From the NCBI RefSeq assembly GCF_003987275.1, contig NZ_PIQF01000005.1, positions 1-64,000 on the forward strand: 64,000 nucleotides of DNA, in the 5' to 3' direction. A model generated the notes under the pieces. The model did no database searches and was not told the DNA's origin. It saw only the letters and a program-made list of their open reading frames with translations. The position numbers and the translations under genes were made by a program. The stretch is from Idiomarina seosinensis. GTDB taxonomy: Bacteria > Pseudomonadota > Gammaproteobacteria > Enterobacterales > Alteromonadaceae. Below are positions 42,923 to 52,313 of the stretch, piece by piece (the stretch's first letter is position 1; each line of letters begins with the position of its first letter).

Positions 42923-44365
42923 ATGTATCAGAACTTTTTTGGTTTACAGGAACAACCTTTTTCCATTGCACCGGATCCGCACTACCTCTATATGAGTGAG
43001 CGACATCAGGAAGCGTTAGCGCATTTAACCCAGGGTTTGCAGGGCAGCGGTGGCTTTATTTTGTTGACCGGCGAGGTCGGTACCGGTAAGACGACCGTAT
43101 CGCGAGCGTTGCTTGATCAGTTGCCGGAAACGACGCGCACTGCTTTTATATTAAACCCAATGTTAAGTGAAGACGAATTACTCGCCACCTTGTGTGATGA
43201 GTTTGGTATTCGCTATCAAAAACGTTCGGCAACCCGTAAAACTCTGACCGATAAAATTAGTAAATTTTTACTGTCGGCTAACGAACAAGGTGAACAGTGT
43301 GTGGTGTTAATTGACGAAGCACAACACCTAAAACCACAAGTGCTGGAACAGTTACGCTTACTGACCAATTTAGAGACACATCAAAACAAATTGTTGCGAG
43401 TCATACTGATTGGCCAGCCGGAACTCCAGGATTTGCTAAGACGCCGAGAGTTGCGTCAACTGGCGCAACGGATAACCGCTCGCTATCACATATTACCGTT
43501 AACGCAGGCGGATACAGAACGTTATATTGCCTATCGGCTGCAGATAGCGGGAGCAAATCGCGCATTATTCAGCCATGCTGCATGTGTAGCAGCCCATAAG
43601 GCAACAGAAGGGGTTCCTCGACTATTGAATTTGGTCTGCGATAGGGCGTTACTGTCAGCCTATACCAGTTCGTCACAACAGGTTCAGCCAAAACACATAA
43701 AACAAGCAATCGCTGAATTAGAAGGAACCGACAGTCACCAAACTAAAGGAACCCTATTGAAAGTCACCGCTGCGATAACGCTGGCAGTGTGTTTGGTGGT
43801 ACTAGCAACAGTTGTCAGTTACTTCTTATTGCAACCGAACGAACCCGCGATGGGTGCTGTAGAGCAGAAACAAGACAAATATGCAGCGGTGGAACGGTTG
43901 GCCGTTGCCTGGCAATTGCCGCAACCACCCGTGGAACAAGCGTTCTGTGATTGGGTCAGAAATTATGAACTTGCTTGCTTGACCGACACACTCAGTGTTT
44001 CTCAAGTACAATCGATCAACTACCCGGCTTTGCTATTTAAAGACCAACGCCCGGCAGCATTAGTGGAAACCACTGACCGAGTTGATACTAATCAGTGGAA
44101 TGGTGAACTGTTGATGTTGTATCAACATCCGTTTTCATCCGGTAACTTGTCCGAAGATGAACAGAAACAGTGGTTGCAACAACAACTTAAGCAGCACTTG
44201 AGCGAAGCGGATGCGCAGCTCTCTTCACAGCAACAGTTTCGGCAATTACAGCGCCAGGCAGGGCTTCCTGTGACCGGTCGTTTAGATGCCGCGACGCTGG
44301 CATGGTTGAGTTCCCGGTATTATCAGTCAGGGCCGCGACTGCGCAATGAAGTAGGAGAAGGGTAG
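42923..44365 (+). CDS. gspA: General secretion pathway ATPase GspA/ExeA
   Basis: Inner-membrane AAA ATPase that with GspB helps place the type II secretin in the outer membrane. MYQNFFGLQEQPFSIAPDP is the family start; Walker A LLTGEVGTGKTTVSRALL, Walker B CVVLIDEAQHL, and LRVILIGQPELQDLLRR follow. A membrane helix lies near residue 280 (VTAAITLAVCLVVLATVVSY). The periplasmic part ends in a peptidoglycan-binding repeat (LQRQAGLPVTGRLDAATLAWL), as in Aeromonas ExeA. The ORF track opens at a TTG 23 codons upstream; ATG 42923 (480 residues) matches the family N-terminus. gspB follows after 4 bases. Confidence 0.92.
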   Translation: MYQNFFGLQEQPFSIAPDPHYLYMSERHQEALAHLTQGLQGSGGFILLTGEVGTGKTTVSRALLDQLPETTRTAFILNPMLSEDELLATLCDEFGIRYQKRSATRKTLTDKISKFLLSANEQGEQCVVLIDEAQHLKPQVLEQLRLLTNLETHQNKLLRVILIGQPELQDLLRRRELRQLAQRITARYHILPLTQADTERYIAYRLQIAGANRALFSHAACVAAHKATEGVPRLLNLVCDRALLSAYTSSSQQVQPKHIKQAIAELEGTDSHQTKGTLLKVTAAITLAVCLVVLATVVSYFLLQPNEPAMGAVEQKQDKYAAVERLAVAWQLPQPPVEQAFCDWVRNYELACLTDTLSVSQVQSINYPALLFKDQRPAALVETTDRVDTNQWNGELLMLYQHPFSSGNLSEDEQKQWLQQQLKQHLSEADAQLSSQQQFRQLQRQAGLPVTGRLDAATLAWLSSRYYQSGPRLRNEVGEG

Positions 44366-44369
44366 TCAC

Positions 44370-45077
44370 ATGTCATCGTTGTTAAAAGCCTTAAAGCAGC
44401 AACAGTCGCCGTTGGTGAATCGCGGCAGTCAGCTTGACCCGTTGTTAATGGATAATAAATCAAACAATTCTAAACCTTGGTTGATAGTGTTGGTGGCAGC
44501 AATGGCAATCGCCACGGCTGCGTTAATTATTTTGCTTGCTTTAGTAAAACCCTGGGTAACCGAGCAACCACTTCCCGGGCAACCCGAGCAATCACAAGAC
44601 TACTCTTTGGGCAACGCCAAAACAGTAAGCGCTATTGAGTGGGAAGCATCGCCTCAACCAGAGCCACCTCAGCCAGAACCTACGGTAGTTAATCAACAAC
44701 CGCAACAGCAGGATAGTGCCAGTCGGCAACCGCTCGATTTAAATAGTGTTTCTGAAGACCTGTTAGCGAAATTTGAGCAGGCGGTTAAAGAAAGTTCCTC
44801 TTCTGAGAGCCCATCACAAAGTTCTTCGGTGATGCCCGCTTTAGCTGATCTTGAACGTGAATTCCGGCGTCAGGTGCCTGAATTTAGTTACGACGGGCAC
44901 ATGTTTGTGTCGAACAGAGCCGACCGTTGGATCGAGTTGAATACTCAGCGGTTGTATGTTGGTGACAACTTCCAGGGGCTGACTGTTGAACGCATAGAGC
45001 CACAGCAAGTCGTGCTGTCACTGAGCGGGAAAGCTTTTACCGTTAGAGCTCTGGAAGACTGGAGGAAAGAGCCTTAA
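44370..45077 (+). CDS. gspB: General secretion pathway protein B
   Basis: TonB-like partner of GspA. A short cytoplasmic start (SSLLKALKQQQSP), one membrane helix (WLIVLVAAMAIATAALIILLALV, about 32-55), a Pro/Gln/Glu and Ser-rich periplasmic linker (PQPEPPQPEP, SSSSESPSQSSS), and a C-terminal GspB domain (FVSNRADRWIELNTQRLYVG). Length 235. The main type II secretion operon is not in this window, which is usual because gspAB form a separate locus in Aeromonas and Vibrio. A 96-base gap with a promoter and operator follows. Confidence 0.92.
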   Translation: MSSLLKALKQQQSPLVNRGSQLDPLLMDNKSNNSKPWLIVLVAAMAIATAALIILLALVKPWVTEQPLPGQPEQSQDYSLGNAKTVSAIEWEASPQPEPPQPEPTVVNQQPQQQDSASRQPLDLNSVSEDLLAKFEQAVKESSSSESPSQSSSVMPALADLEREFRRQVPEFSYDGHMFVSNRADRWIELNTQRLYVGDNFQGLTVERIEPQQVVLSLSGKAFTVRALEDWRKEP

Positions 45078-45089
45078 AAGGGATTGTGA

Positions 45090-45118
45090 TTGACATTATG
45101 AGACGAACTTTTTACTCT
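45090..45118 (+). promoter_or_regulatory. Probable promoter of the acyl-CoA dehydrogenase gene
   Basis: Perfect -35 TTGACA (45090-45095), 17 bases, weak -10 TACTCT (45113-45118). Its place just upstream of a PsrA-like operator supports it. Confidence 0.5.
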
Positions 45119-45131
45119 AAGCAGACTAAAT

Positions 45132-45145
45132 CAAACAGGTGTTTG
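45132..45145. promoter_or_regulatory. PsrA-type operator
   Basis: CAAAC-AGGT-GTTTG fits the PsrA consensus (G/C)AAAC-N2-4-GTTT(G/C). PsrA is the TetR-family repressor of fatty acid beta-oxidation genes in Pseudomonas and marine Gammaproteobacteria. The site begins 14 bases after the proposed -10 box and lies 29 bases before the acyl-CoA dehydrogenase ATG, a position suited to repression relieved by acyl-CoA or free fatty acid. The match is seen; binding is inferred. Confidence 0.7.
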
Positions 45146-45173
45146 AAATAACTGTTTAGCAAAGAGGTTTCCG

Positions 45174-46958
45174 ATGGCAGATTACAGAGCTCCGCGTGAT
45201 GACATGGACTTCGTTTTACACGATGTTTTTAATGTTGCGGCTGATTGGCAGCAAACTGAAGAACTGGCTGAGATGATGGACGTTGAGACGGCTAGCGCCA
45301 TTCTCGATGAAGCCGCTAAAGTCGCTGAGAACCTAATTGCTCCACTTTCCCGCGAGGCTGATGAGCAAGGCGTTAGTTTTGCCGACGGTGTTGTGACAAC
45401 TCCCGATGGTTATAAAGAAAATTTCCGGCAGTTGGCGGAAGGCGGCTGGGTCGGTGTTACCGCAAACCCTGATTTTGGTGGAATGGGTCTACCGAAGTCG
45501 CTATCGGCACAATACGAGGAGATGCTGTGTAGTGCAGACATTGCTTTCTCACTCTATTCAGGCTTAACCTCAGGCGCCATCATGGCGTTGGATCTGCATG
45601 GTAGTGATGAGCTTAAAAGTCATTACCTACCTAAAATGGCCAGTGGCGAATGGACTGGCAGTATGTGTCTTACGGAGCCGCATGCCGGCACTGATCTTGG
45701 TATTATCAAAACCAAAGCAACGCCAAACCATGATGACAGTTATTCAATAACCGGTACCAAGATATTTATTACCGGTGGTGAACACGATTTGGTCGATAAT
45801 ATTGTACACTTGGTACTTGCTAAATTACCGGATGCGCCCGCTGGTACGAAGGGTATTTCGCTATTCCTGGTGCCCAAAGTATTGTCAGATAGTAATGGCA
45901 ATTTAACTGAGCCGAACTCGCTCAGTTGTGGCTCTATTGAACATAAAATGGGAATACACGCGTCAGCTACTTGCGTGATGAACTTTGATGGTGCCAAAGG
46001 TTGGCTGGTCGGTGAACCACATCGGGGTTTACCGGCGATGTTCACGATGATGAATTATGAGCGGCTAGGTGTTGGGATACAAGGTCTGGGCGCAGCAGAA
46101 CGTTCGTACCAGAATGCACTGGAATATGCGAAAGACCGGACTCAGGGCCGGGGGGCAAAAGCAACTCGTAATGAGAGTGCCGAGGCGGACTCTATTTTAG
46201 TGCACGGTGATGTGCGTCGCATGTTGCTTACCATGAAAGCAATGAACGAAGGCGGCCGGGCTTTCTCTACCTGGGTGGGTCAACAACTGGACCGTGCTAA
46301 ATATGCATCAGACGCGCAGCAGCAACAACGGGCTGATGCCATGGTTGCGCTGTTAACACCGGTGGCTAAGGCTTTTCTAACAGATACTGGGCTGGAATCA
46401 ACGATTCACGGGCAGCAAGTGTTTGGTGGTCACGGTTACGTGCGTGAATGGGGTCAGGAACAACTTGTCCGCGATACTCGTATTGCGCAGATTTATGAAG
46501 GTACCAACGGAATTCAGGCGCTGGATTTACTGGGTCGAAAAGTCTGCGGCTCTGGCGGTAAATTGCTGCAGCCATTTACTGCTGAAATCGAAGATTTTAT
46601 CGAACAAATAGCACCGCATAAAGAGTGGACTAAGCAACGCGCTCAATTAAAACAGGCATTGGAATCACTAAATGGAGTGAGTGCCGAAGTGCTGGATAAG
46701 GCCGCTGCTGATGAAAACATCATCAATAGTGTTGCGGTTGAGTATTTGCACTTGCTAGGCTACGTCGCATACGCTTATTTGTGGCTGAGAATGGCGGTGG
46801 TTGCCGAAGAAAAACAGGCGGAACGTCCCTATTTAGCAACCAAGATTAAAACCGCTAAGTTTTATTATGCACGGATCCTGCCACGTATCCACTCGTTAGT
46901 AGCAAGTATTAAAGACGGAAGTGAGAGCCTTTACTTACATGACCAAGACGACTTCTAA
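45174..46958 (+). CDS. Acyl-CoA dehydrogenase, DmdC/long C-terminal type
   Basis: FAD enzyme that introduces the alpha-beta double bond into an acyl-CoA. Length 594 with an N-terminal extension and a C-terminal acyl-CoA-dehydrogenase-C domain puts it in the group with DmdC (3-methylmercaptopropionyl-CoA dehydrogenase) and medium/long-chain enzymes, not FadE. Motifs: SMCLTEPHAGTDLG, SITGTKIFITGGEHD, MGIHASATCVMNF, FGGHGYVREWGQEQLVRDTRIAQIYEGTNGIQALDLLGRKV with the catalytic Glu. DMSP-derived and fatty substrates are both possible. The upstream PsrA-like site favours fatty acid oxidation. Confidence 0.9.
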   Translation: MADYRAPRDDMDFVLHDVFNVAADWQQTEELAEMMDVETASAILDEAAKVAENLIAPLSREADEQGVSFADGVVTTPDGYKENFRQLAEGGWVGVTANPDFGGMGLPKSLSAQYEEMLCSADIAFSLYSGLTSGAIMALDLHGSDELKSHYLPKMASGEWTGSMCLTEPHAGTDLGIIKTKATPNHDDSYSITGTKIFITGGEHDLVDNIVHLVLAKLPDAPAGTKGISLFLVPKVLSDSNGNLTEPNSLSCGSIEHKMGIHASATCVMNFDGAKGWLVGEPHRGLPAMFTMMNYERLGVGIQGLGAAERSYQNALEYAKDRTQGRGAKATRNESAEADSILVHGDVRRMLLTMKAMNEGGRAFSTWVGQQLDRAKYASDAQQQQRADAMVALLTPVAKAFLTDTGLESTIHGQQVFGGHGYVREWGQEQLVRDTRIAQIYEGTNGIQALDLLGRKVCGSGGKLLQPFTAEIEDFIEQIAPHKEWTKQRAQLKQALESLNGVSAEVLDKAAADENIINSVAVEYLHLLGYVAYAYLWLRMAVVAEEKQAERPYLATKIKTAKFYYARILPRIHSLVASIKDGSESLYLHDQDDF

Positions 46959-47361
46959 GAAAATAGAATTCTATCGAGATAGTCGCCGTCCCCAAGGTTG
47001 GGGCGGCTTTTTTTTGGCTATTTGGGTAGCCATTCACATTGGTGGTGCGGTGCCATTATGGATTATTGCTATTGGTGCTTTAACAACCATGGCGATTGTT
47101 GCCGCCGTCATCATTAAGTTTCGGCCTAAACAACTGGCCGCAAGCTGGGACGGGCAGACATTGTTGGAAAAGCGATTTATCCTGCCACCGAGCTATCACA
47201 AATTGGACAACCCGCCGAAATTAGTCCGATACGAAGAGGATATTGCGGCTGTGCAGTTTCAGGATAACCAACGATTAGTAGAAATTTACGTGATATATGA
47301 TGATGATTTAGAGCAGCAGTTAGCGGACAGCGAGATCAAGATAGTAGACGAAAGAGACTAA
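46939..47361 (+). CDS. Small membrane protein of unknown function
   Basis: Not recognised. About 140 residues. A basic start (MTKTTSKKIEFYRDSRRPQGW) is followed by two adjacent hydrophobic stretches (GFFLAIWVAIHIGGAVPLWI and IAIGALTTMAIVAAVIIKF, about 24-62), likely a hairpin in the inner membrane, then an 80-residue acidic soluble part ending EIKIVDERD. The start ATG at 46939 lies inside the end of the acyl-CoA dehydrogenase gene (20-base overlap); the ORF track's GTG at 46921 is an alternative. The overlap suggests co-expression with that enzyme. A hairpin terminator follows. Confidence 0.7.
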   Translation: MTKTTSKKIEFYRDSRRPQGWGGFFLAIWVAIHIGGAVPLWIIAIGALTTMAIVAAVIIKFRPKQLAASWDGQTLLEKRFILPPSYHKLDNPPKLVRYEEDIAAVQFQDNQRLVEIYVIYDDDLEQQLADSEIKIVDERD

Positions 47362-47392
47362 AAAGCCGGAGTCGTCGAACTCCGGCTTTGCT
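47361..47392. terminator. Bidirectional terminator between the small membrane protein gene and putA
   Basis: AAAGCCGGAGT-CGTCGA-ACTCCGGCTTT is a perfect 11-pair hairpin. On the minus strand it is followed by UUUUU-AGU, better for putA; on the plus strand the U-run is only three long. Confidence 0.8.
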
Positions 47393-47410
47393 ATAAAACA
47401 ACCACTTTTA

Positions 47411-50400
47411 TTAGTCGTCTAAAGACAACAAGGTAGCATTACCACCTACCGCGGTGATGTTATCAGAGCGAGTTTTTTCGGTTACAAAACGGGTCAGGTA
47501 GTGTGGCCCGCCCGCTTTTGGCCCGGTGCCTGACATACCACGACCACCAAATGGTTGCACGCCGACGATAGCACCAATCTGGTCACGGTTGATGTAAACG
47601 TTACCCACATCGATGCGTCTTGCCACATCGTAAGCGAAGGTCTCGTTACGGCTGTGGATACCGAAGGTAAGACCAAAGCCGGTGCCGTTAATGCTGTCGA
47701 TAACTTCGTCGATGTTATCGGTGCTGTAGCGGATAACGTGCAAAATCGGGCCAAAGTTTTCTTTTACCAGTTGGCTGATGCTATCGATTTCAATCGCTGT
47801 TGGAGCAACGAAAGTACCGCCATTGGTATAGTCCGGCATTGGCGCCCGGGCAATCAACCGGCCTGCTTGTTGAATATCTGAAATGTGCTGCTCCAGATTA
47901 GTCTTAGCGATACCGTCAATCACCGGACCTACGTCGGTTTCATGCAGCATTGGGTCGCCTACGGTCAACTCTTCCATGGCTCCTCGTAGCAGGTCGATAA
48001 CGCGGTCGGCGACATCCTCCTGGACGAATAGTACACGCAGTGCGGAACAGCGCTGACCGGCACTCTGGAAGGCACTGGCTACAACATCGGTAACCACTTG
48101 CTCAGGCAGAGCGGTCGAATCAATCATCATTGCGTTTTGACCACCAGTCTCTGCAACTAATGGCACGATTGGCCCTGTGCGGGCTGCTAATGCACGGTTA
48201 ATGGCTTGAGCGGTGTAAGTAGAGCCGGTAAAGCAAACGCCAGCAATGTCTTCTTGCGAGGTTAGATAGCTACCCACTTCGGCACCACTGCCCGGCATAA
48301 AGTGCAGAACATTACCTGGAATGCCAGCTTCTAATGCAAGCTGGACGGCGCGATACGCAATAAGCCCGGTTTGCTCGGCTGGTTTTGCAATGACCGAGTT
48401 ACCGGTAACCAGTGCTGCCGCAACCTGGCCGACAAATATTGCCAATGGAAAGTTCCAAGGGCTAATACAGATAAAGGTACCACGACCCTCGACAAACAGT
48501 TTATTGTCTTCGCCGGTCGGCCCGGGTAACTGAATAGCTTCACCGGTTAGCTTACGAGCCTGCTTAGCATAGTAACGGCAGAAATCGACCGCTTCTCGAA
48601 CTTCGTCAATACCATCTTGTAAGCCTTTACCTGCTTCGATAGAGCACAAAGCAATTAACTCGTCGCGGTTGGCTTCCATTAAGTCCGCGAATTTTTCCAG
48701 GCTTTTGGCCCGGTCCTCGGTAGGAACCTCACGCCACGATTTGTACGCTTTGTTGGCGCTTATTAAGGCTTGCTCGGCCAGCTTTTTGTCGCCCCAGTAG
48801 ATGCGTCCGGCTTGTTTTGCCGTTTCTTGAGGGCTGGTGATACTTACGTGGTGGTCGGTTTCGACAGTTTTGCCGTCAACGATTGGACCACCTTGCCATT
48901 GTTTGTCACGATATTGCTGCACTGCAGCAATAAAATCATCTGCTTGTGAGTGAATATTCATATTCAATCCTAACGAATTTTTGCGATCCCCATAAATTTC
49001 CGGGGGAAGAGGAATCTTGCTGCTAGCGTATTTCTCGTAACCTGAGGCTGTTTCCATTGGGTGTTCAACCAATTCCATCACAGGTGTGTCAGAGTCCAGC
49101 AACTTGTGAACAAATGACGAGTTAGCACCATTTTCCAACAGTCGTCTGACTAAGTAAGGAAGTAGGTCACGATGTGGCCCTACCGGTGCGTAAATACGAA
49201 CCACCAACTCGGGGTCTTGCGCCATTAAAGTGTCATAAAGACTATCGCCCATGCCGTGCAAACGCTGAAACTCAATCCGGCGTTGCGCTACTTCGTTCAT
49301 GTGCTGTATCGACACAATGGTTTGCGCGTTATGCGTCGCAAACTGCGGATAAATGGCCCCATCCGTGTCGTCACTTAATAAGTACCGTGAGCAGGCTAAG
49401 AATGAAATATCGCTGTGCGATTTGCGGGTAAATACCGGGTACGCAGGAACGCCATTTTCCTGACTCCATTTAATTTCATTGTCCCAGTATGCGCCTTTAA
49501 CCAAGCGTACGGGAATTTCATCACCGCACTCCTTAGCCAGCGCTGATATCCAACAAAGTGTTGGTAGAGCCCGTTTAGAGTATGCCTGAACCACAAGTCC
49601 GAAGCGTGGCCAGCCTTTACAAACGCCGCTGCGATAAACTTTCTCGAACAACTCCAGCGACAGCTCGTGGCGATCTGCTTCTTCTGCATCGATCGTTACC
49701 CCGACGTCGGCCTCTTTAGCTAGCTTGACTAGCTCGGTTAAGGTTGTTGCCAGTTCCGTTAACACACGCTCGTGGTTAGAAGCTTCGTAGCGTGGATGCA
49801 GCGCCGATAACTTTATCGAAATCGTCGGCCGCGGCGCATCCGGGTTATTAAAGTCTTCTTTAGTAATCGTCTTGATAGAATTGACATATTGCTGTTTGTA
49901 GTACTCTGCGTCTTCTTCGGTCAGAGCTGCTTCGCCCAACATGTCATAAGCATGGGTATAACCCTTGTCGCGATTATCCCTACTTTCTTTTAAGGCTTCT
50001 TCAATGGAGCGTCCTAATACGAACTGCTTGCCCATAATCTGCATTGCCGTATAGGTGGCTTTGCGAATGACTGGTTTGCCCATTTTTCGAACCAGGCGGC
50101 GGAATGCGCCTCTAGGCGTTTCCATTGGAATGCCGGTTGGATTGATTACACTGTTGGTTAAAGCTAATCCCCAGGTACCGGAATTAACTAACCAGGATGC
50201 ACTTTGTCCCATATGCTTCTGCCAATCACCACCAGATAATTTATCCTGGATTAGCGCATCGGCGGTATAGGCATCCGGGACGCGTAGCAGAGCCTCTGCC
50301 AGACACATCAAAATAATACCTTCTTTGGTGTCCAGACTGTACTCTTGCAAAAACGCATCAACCACGCCGTTATCGGCGTTTTCTCTTACTTGCTCAACTA

Positions 50401-50578
50401 ATTTAGCTGCGCGATCGGTAACCGCGCTAACCGTATCATCATCGGCAGGAACCAGCGGCAATAGCTCACGCATGTAAGCATCTTCGTCGACCATATAATT
50501 GTCGGTTATTGCCTGCTGCAAGGACCTTAGGTCCTCAGCCTGATGCTGTTTGGATAGCACCTCACTCGCTTTAAACAT
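47411..50578 (-). CDS. putA: Bifunctional proline dehydrogenase / glutamate-semialdehyde dehydrogenase PutA, without DNA-binding domain
   Basis: Oxidises proline to glutamate in two channelled steps using FAD then NAD. N-terminal helical arm (about 1-140), proline dehydrogenase barrel with TISIKLSALHPRYE, DAEEADRHELSLELFEKV, VRLVKGAYWDNEIKW and ATHNAQT (about 260-440), then the ALDH domain with ICISPWNFPLAIFVGQ, VPLVAETGGQNAMMI and SAGQRCSALRVL (catalytic Cys). The ribbon-helix-helix repressor domain at the E. coli N-terminus is absent, so this form cannot autoregulate. Start at 50578 rather than 50623: AGGAG lies shortly before that ATG, giving 1055 residues. Confidence 0.95.
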   Translation of the reverse strand: MFKASEVLSKQHQAEDLRSLQQAITDNYMVDEDAYMRELLPLVPADDDTVSAVTDRAAKLVEQVRENADNGVVDAFLQEYSLDTKEGIILMCLAEALLRVPDAYTADALIQDKLSGGDWQKHMGQSASWLVNSGTWGLALTNSVINPTGIPMETPRGAFRRLVRKMGKPVIRKATYTAMQIMGKQFVLGRSIEEALKESRDNRDKGYTHAYDMLGEAALTEEDAEYYKQQYVNSIKTITKEDFNNPDAPRPTISIKLSALHPRYEASNHERVLTELATTLTELVKLAKEADVGVTIDAEEADRHELSLELFEKVYRSGVCKGWPRFGLVVQAYSKRALPTLCWISALAKECGDEIPVRLVKGAYWDNEIKWSQENGVPAYPVFTRKSHSDISFLACSRYLLSDDTDGAIYPQFATHNAQTIVSIQHMNEVAQRRIEFQRLHGMGDSLYDTLMAQDPELVVRIYAPVGPHRDLLPYLVRRLLENGANSSFVHKLLDSDTPVMELVEHPMETASGYEKYASSKIPLPPEIYGDRKNSLGLNMNIHSQADDFIAAVQQYRDKQWQGGPIVDGKTVETDHHVSITSPQETAKQAGRIYWGDKKLAEQALISANKAYKSWREVPTEDRAKSLEKFADLMEANRDELIALCSIEAGKGLQDGIDEVREAVDFCRYYAKQARKLTGEAIQLPGPTGEDNKLFVEGRGTFICISPWNFPLAIFVGQVAAALVTGNSVIAKPAEQTGLIAYRAVQLALEAGIPGNVLHFMPGSGAEVGSYLTSQEDIAGVCFTGSTYTAQAINRALAARTGPIVPLVAETGGQNAMMIDSTALPEQVVTDVVASAFQSAGQRCSALRVLFVQEDVADRVIDLLRGAMEELTVGDPMLHETDVGPVIDGIAKTNLEQHISDIQQAGRLIARAPMPDYTNGGTFVAPTAIEIDSISQLVKENFGPILHVIRYSTDNIDEVIDSINGTGFGLTFGIHSRNETFAYDVARRIDVGNVYINRDQIGAIVGVQPFGGRGMSGTGPKAGGPHYLTRFVTEKTRSDNITAVGGNATLLSLDD

Positions 50579-50801
50579 AGCATCTCCTGTAAAGCCAGGC
50601 CGAAGCTCGGCGTGCTTCCCCAACGATGGGAATCGGGCGCCAGTATAAATTACTTTTAGCGCCGGTAAAGACTTCTTTTGCTACTTCACGTTGCAACTTT
50701 TAACACCCCCTGTCAAGCCAGCGCAGAGAGGCTTTATATTGACCCGAGGCTAGCAAGCCTATACCTTTATCAGCACACCTTTCAGCACTGGAACATCATT
50801 T

Positions 50802-52313
50802 ATGTCGCACGAAATGTCGCAAGAGTTAGAGCTCAAATTAATGATTGAGCCTAAGCAACGCGAAAATGCCTTGCAAACATGCCGTGATATAGCGCAAAAC
50901 TTTTCAAAACAGCTTGATTATCAAGAGCTTGAACTTGAAAACGCCTACTACGACACGAGCGACTTACGTTTGCGGCAGTTTGATATGGGGTTACGTATCA
51001 GGCGCTCAGCGGATCAACTTGAACAAACAATAAAGTTGGCCGGTCGAGTGTTAGGAGGGATGCATGAACGTCCCGAATACAATGTGCCAGTGCTCGAAAT
51101 GTCACCAGATTTAACCCTATTTGAAGAAGATATATGGCCTGATGACTTCCCGGTATACGACATTCAACGTGACTTACAGCAGTTATTTGTTACTGACTTT
51201 ACTCGCCACCGGTGGATATTGCCCAGCGCGGACGGTCAAATAGAGTTGGTTTTAGATCTGGGTCAAATTAATGCTAACGGCGAAACCCAACAAATTGCTG
51301 AGATTGAGTTGGAGTTACAAGGCGGGGATGTCGAAGATATTTATTCCCTGGGAGAACAAATTGTCGAACAACTTAATGCCCGCATGGGATCGCTGAGTAA
51401 AGCAGCCCGAGGTTACTTATTGGCGGGGCGCAGTGTTTTAGAACCTTTTGTACAGACTCATTTTGTGGCAGTGAAAGCCGAACAAAGCCTAGCTGAAGCG
51501 CTCTACCGGTCACTTGAGTATGGCTTACGGCACTGGCAACATAACGAGGCCTGTCTTGATAATCATGCCAATGTGCGAGCCGCTCAAGGAATGGCCGACG
51601 GAATTTATTTGTGTCGGGCAGTGCTAGAACAACTGCAACGGATGGAAGTGGACATTGATGGTCTGGCGGAGCGACTGGGTCGTGTGCAAACTCATTTAAC
51701 CTGGTTGAAACGTTTTGAGGGCTTAGCAGAGCTGACTGCTGAGGATGGTGCTTACCATCGGGCGTTAAAGCGCTATAGCGGTTTATACGAGTTGCTAATG
51801 GATAACCAACAACAAGTGGTTCAGTTGCATCAGCTAGTAGAGCAAGTCCATTCTCATGACTACCAGTTACTATTGCTGGATCTGTCACGATTATTAATTG
51901 CTCGTCCGCAAACCGAGGAATTGCAGCAACCTTGCGAGCAATGGGCAACCACTCTGCTAAGAGACGATTGGCGCGAGGTTCAGCAAGAATTTGCAGAAAC
52001 CGAAGACTTGAGTGAAGAGCGGTACCTCAAATTGTTACCTAAGCTGCAGCATAGCCTGATGTTGGGCACCTGTTTTGGTATGCTATTCGATCCGGCAACG
52101 CGCGATAACTTCCGTTCCCCCTGGCAGGATTTGGCTCGTGGTATCCGAGAAATCACGGCTCTGCATATTTTGCACGAGATGGTTAAAAACAGTGATGATT
52201 TCAACGATCAAAAATTGATTGAATGGCAGCAGGTACAGCGAGAGTCGCTGTTAAAAGCGTTGGAATATTCTCGAAAAGCGGCACTGAAAAGAGAACCCTA
52301 CTGGCAAGTTTAA
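50802..52313 (+). CDS. ygiF: CYTH-CHAD domain protein, inorganic triphosphatase YgiF-like
   Basis: The N-terminal CYTH domain (about 1-200) has the ELELKL signature (Glu cluster that binds metal-triphosphate), then YYDTSDLRLRQFDMGLRIRR and EIELELQGG. The C-terminal CHAD domain (about 210-500) is helical with many His and Arg and should bind polyphosphate. E. coli YgiF hydrolyses inorganic triphosphate; this protein is longer (503 versus 433). A possible promoter (TTGACC, 15 bases, TATACC) lies about 40-60 bases upstream. glnE follows directly, as in E. coli. Confidence 0.9.
   Translation: MSHEMSQELELKLMIEPKQRENALQTCRDIAQNFSKQLDYQELELENAYYDTSDLRLRQFDMGLRIRRSADQLEQTIKLAGRVLGGMHERPEYNVPVLEMSPDLTLFEEDIWPDDFPVYDIQRDLQQLFVTDFTRHRWILPSADGQIELVLDLGQINANGETQQIAEIELELQGGDVEDIYSLGEQIVEQLNARMGSLSKAARGYLLAGRSVLEPFVQTHFVAVKAEQSLAEALYRSLEYGLRHWQHNEACLDNHANVRAAQGMADGIYLCRAVLEQLQRMEVDIDGLAERLGRVQTHLTWLKRFEGLAELTAEDGAYHRALKRYSGLYELLMDNQQQVVQLHQLVEQVHSHDYQLLLLDLSRLLIARPQTEELQQPCEQWATTLLRDDWREVQQEFAETEDLSEERYLKLLPKLQHSLMLGTCFGMLFDPATRDNFRSPWQDLARGIREITALHILHEMVKNSDDFNDQKLIEWQQVQRESLLKALEYSRKAALKREPYWQV

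Noticed and set aside
51373-51948. Minus-strand ORF of 191 codons
   Set aside because: Fully antisense to ygiF; low-complexity reading of its reverse strand, with no recognisable domain or start site.
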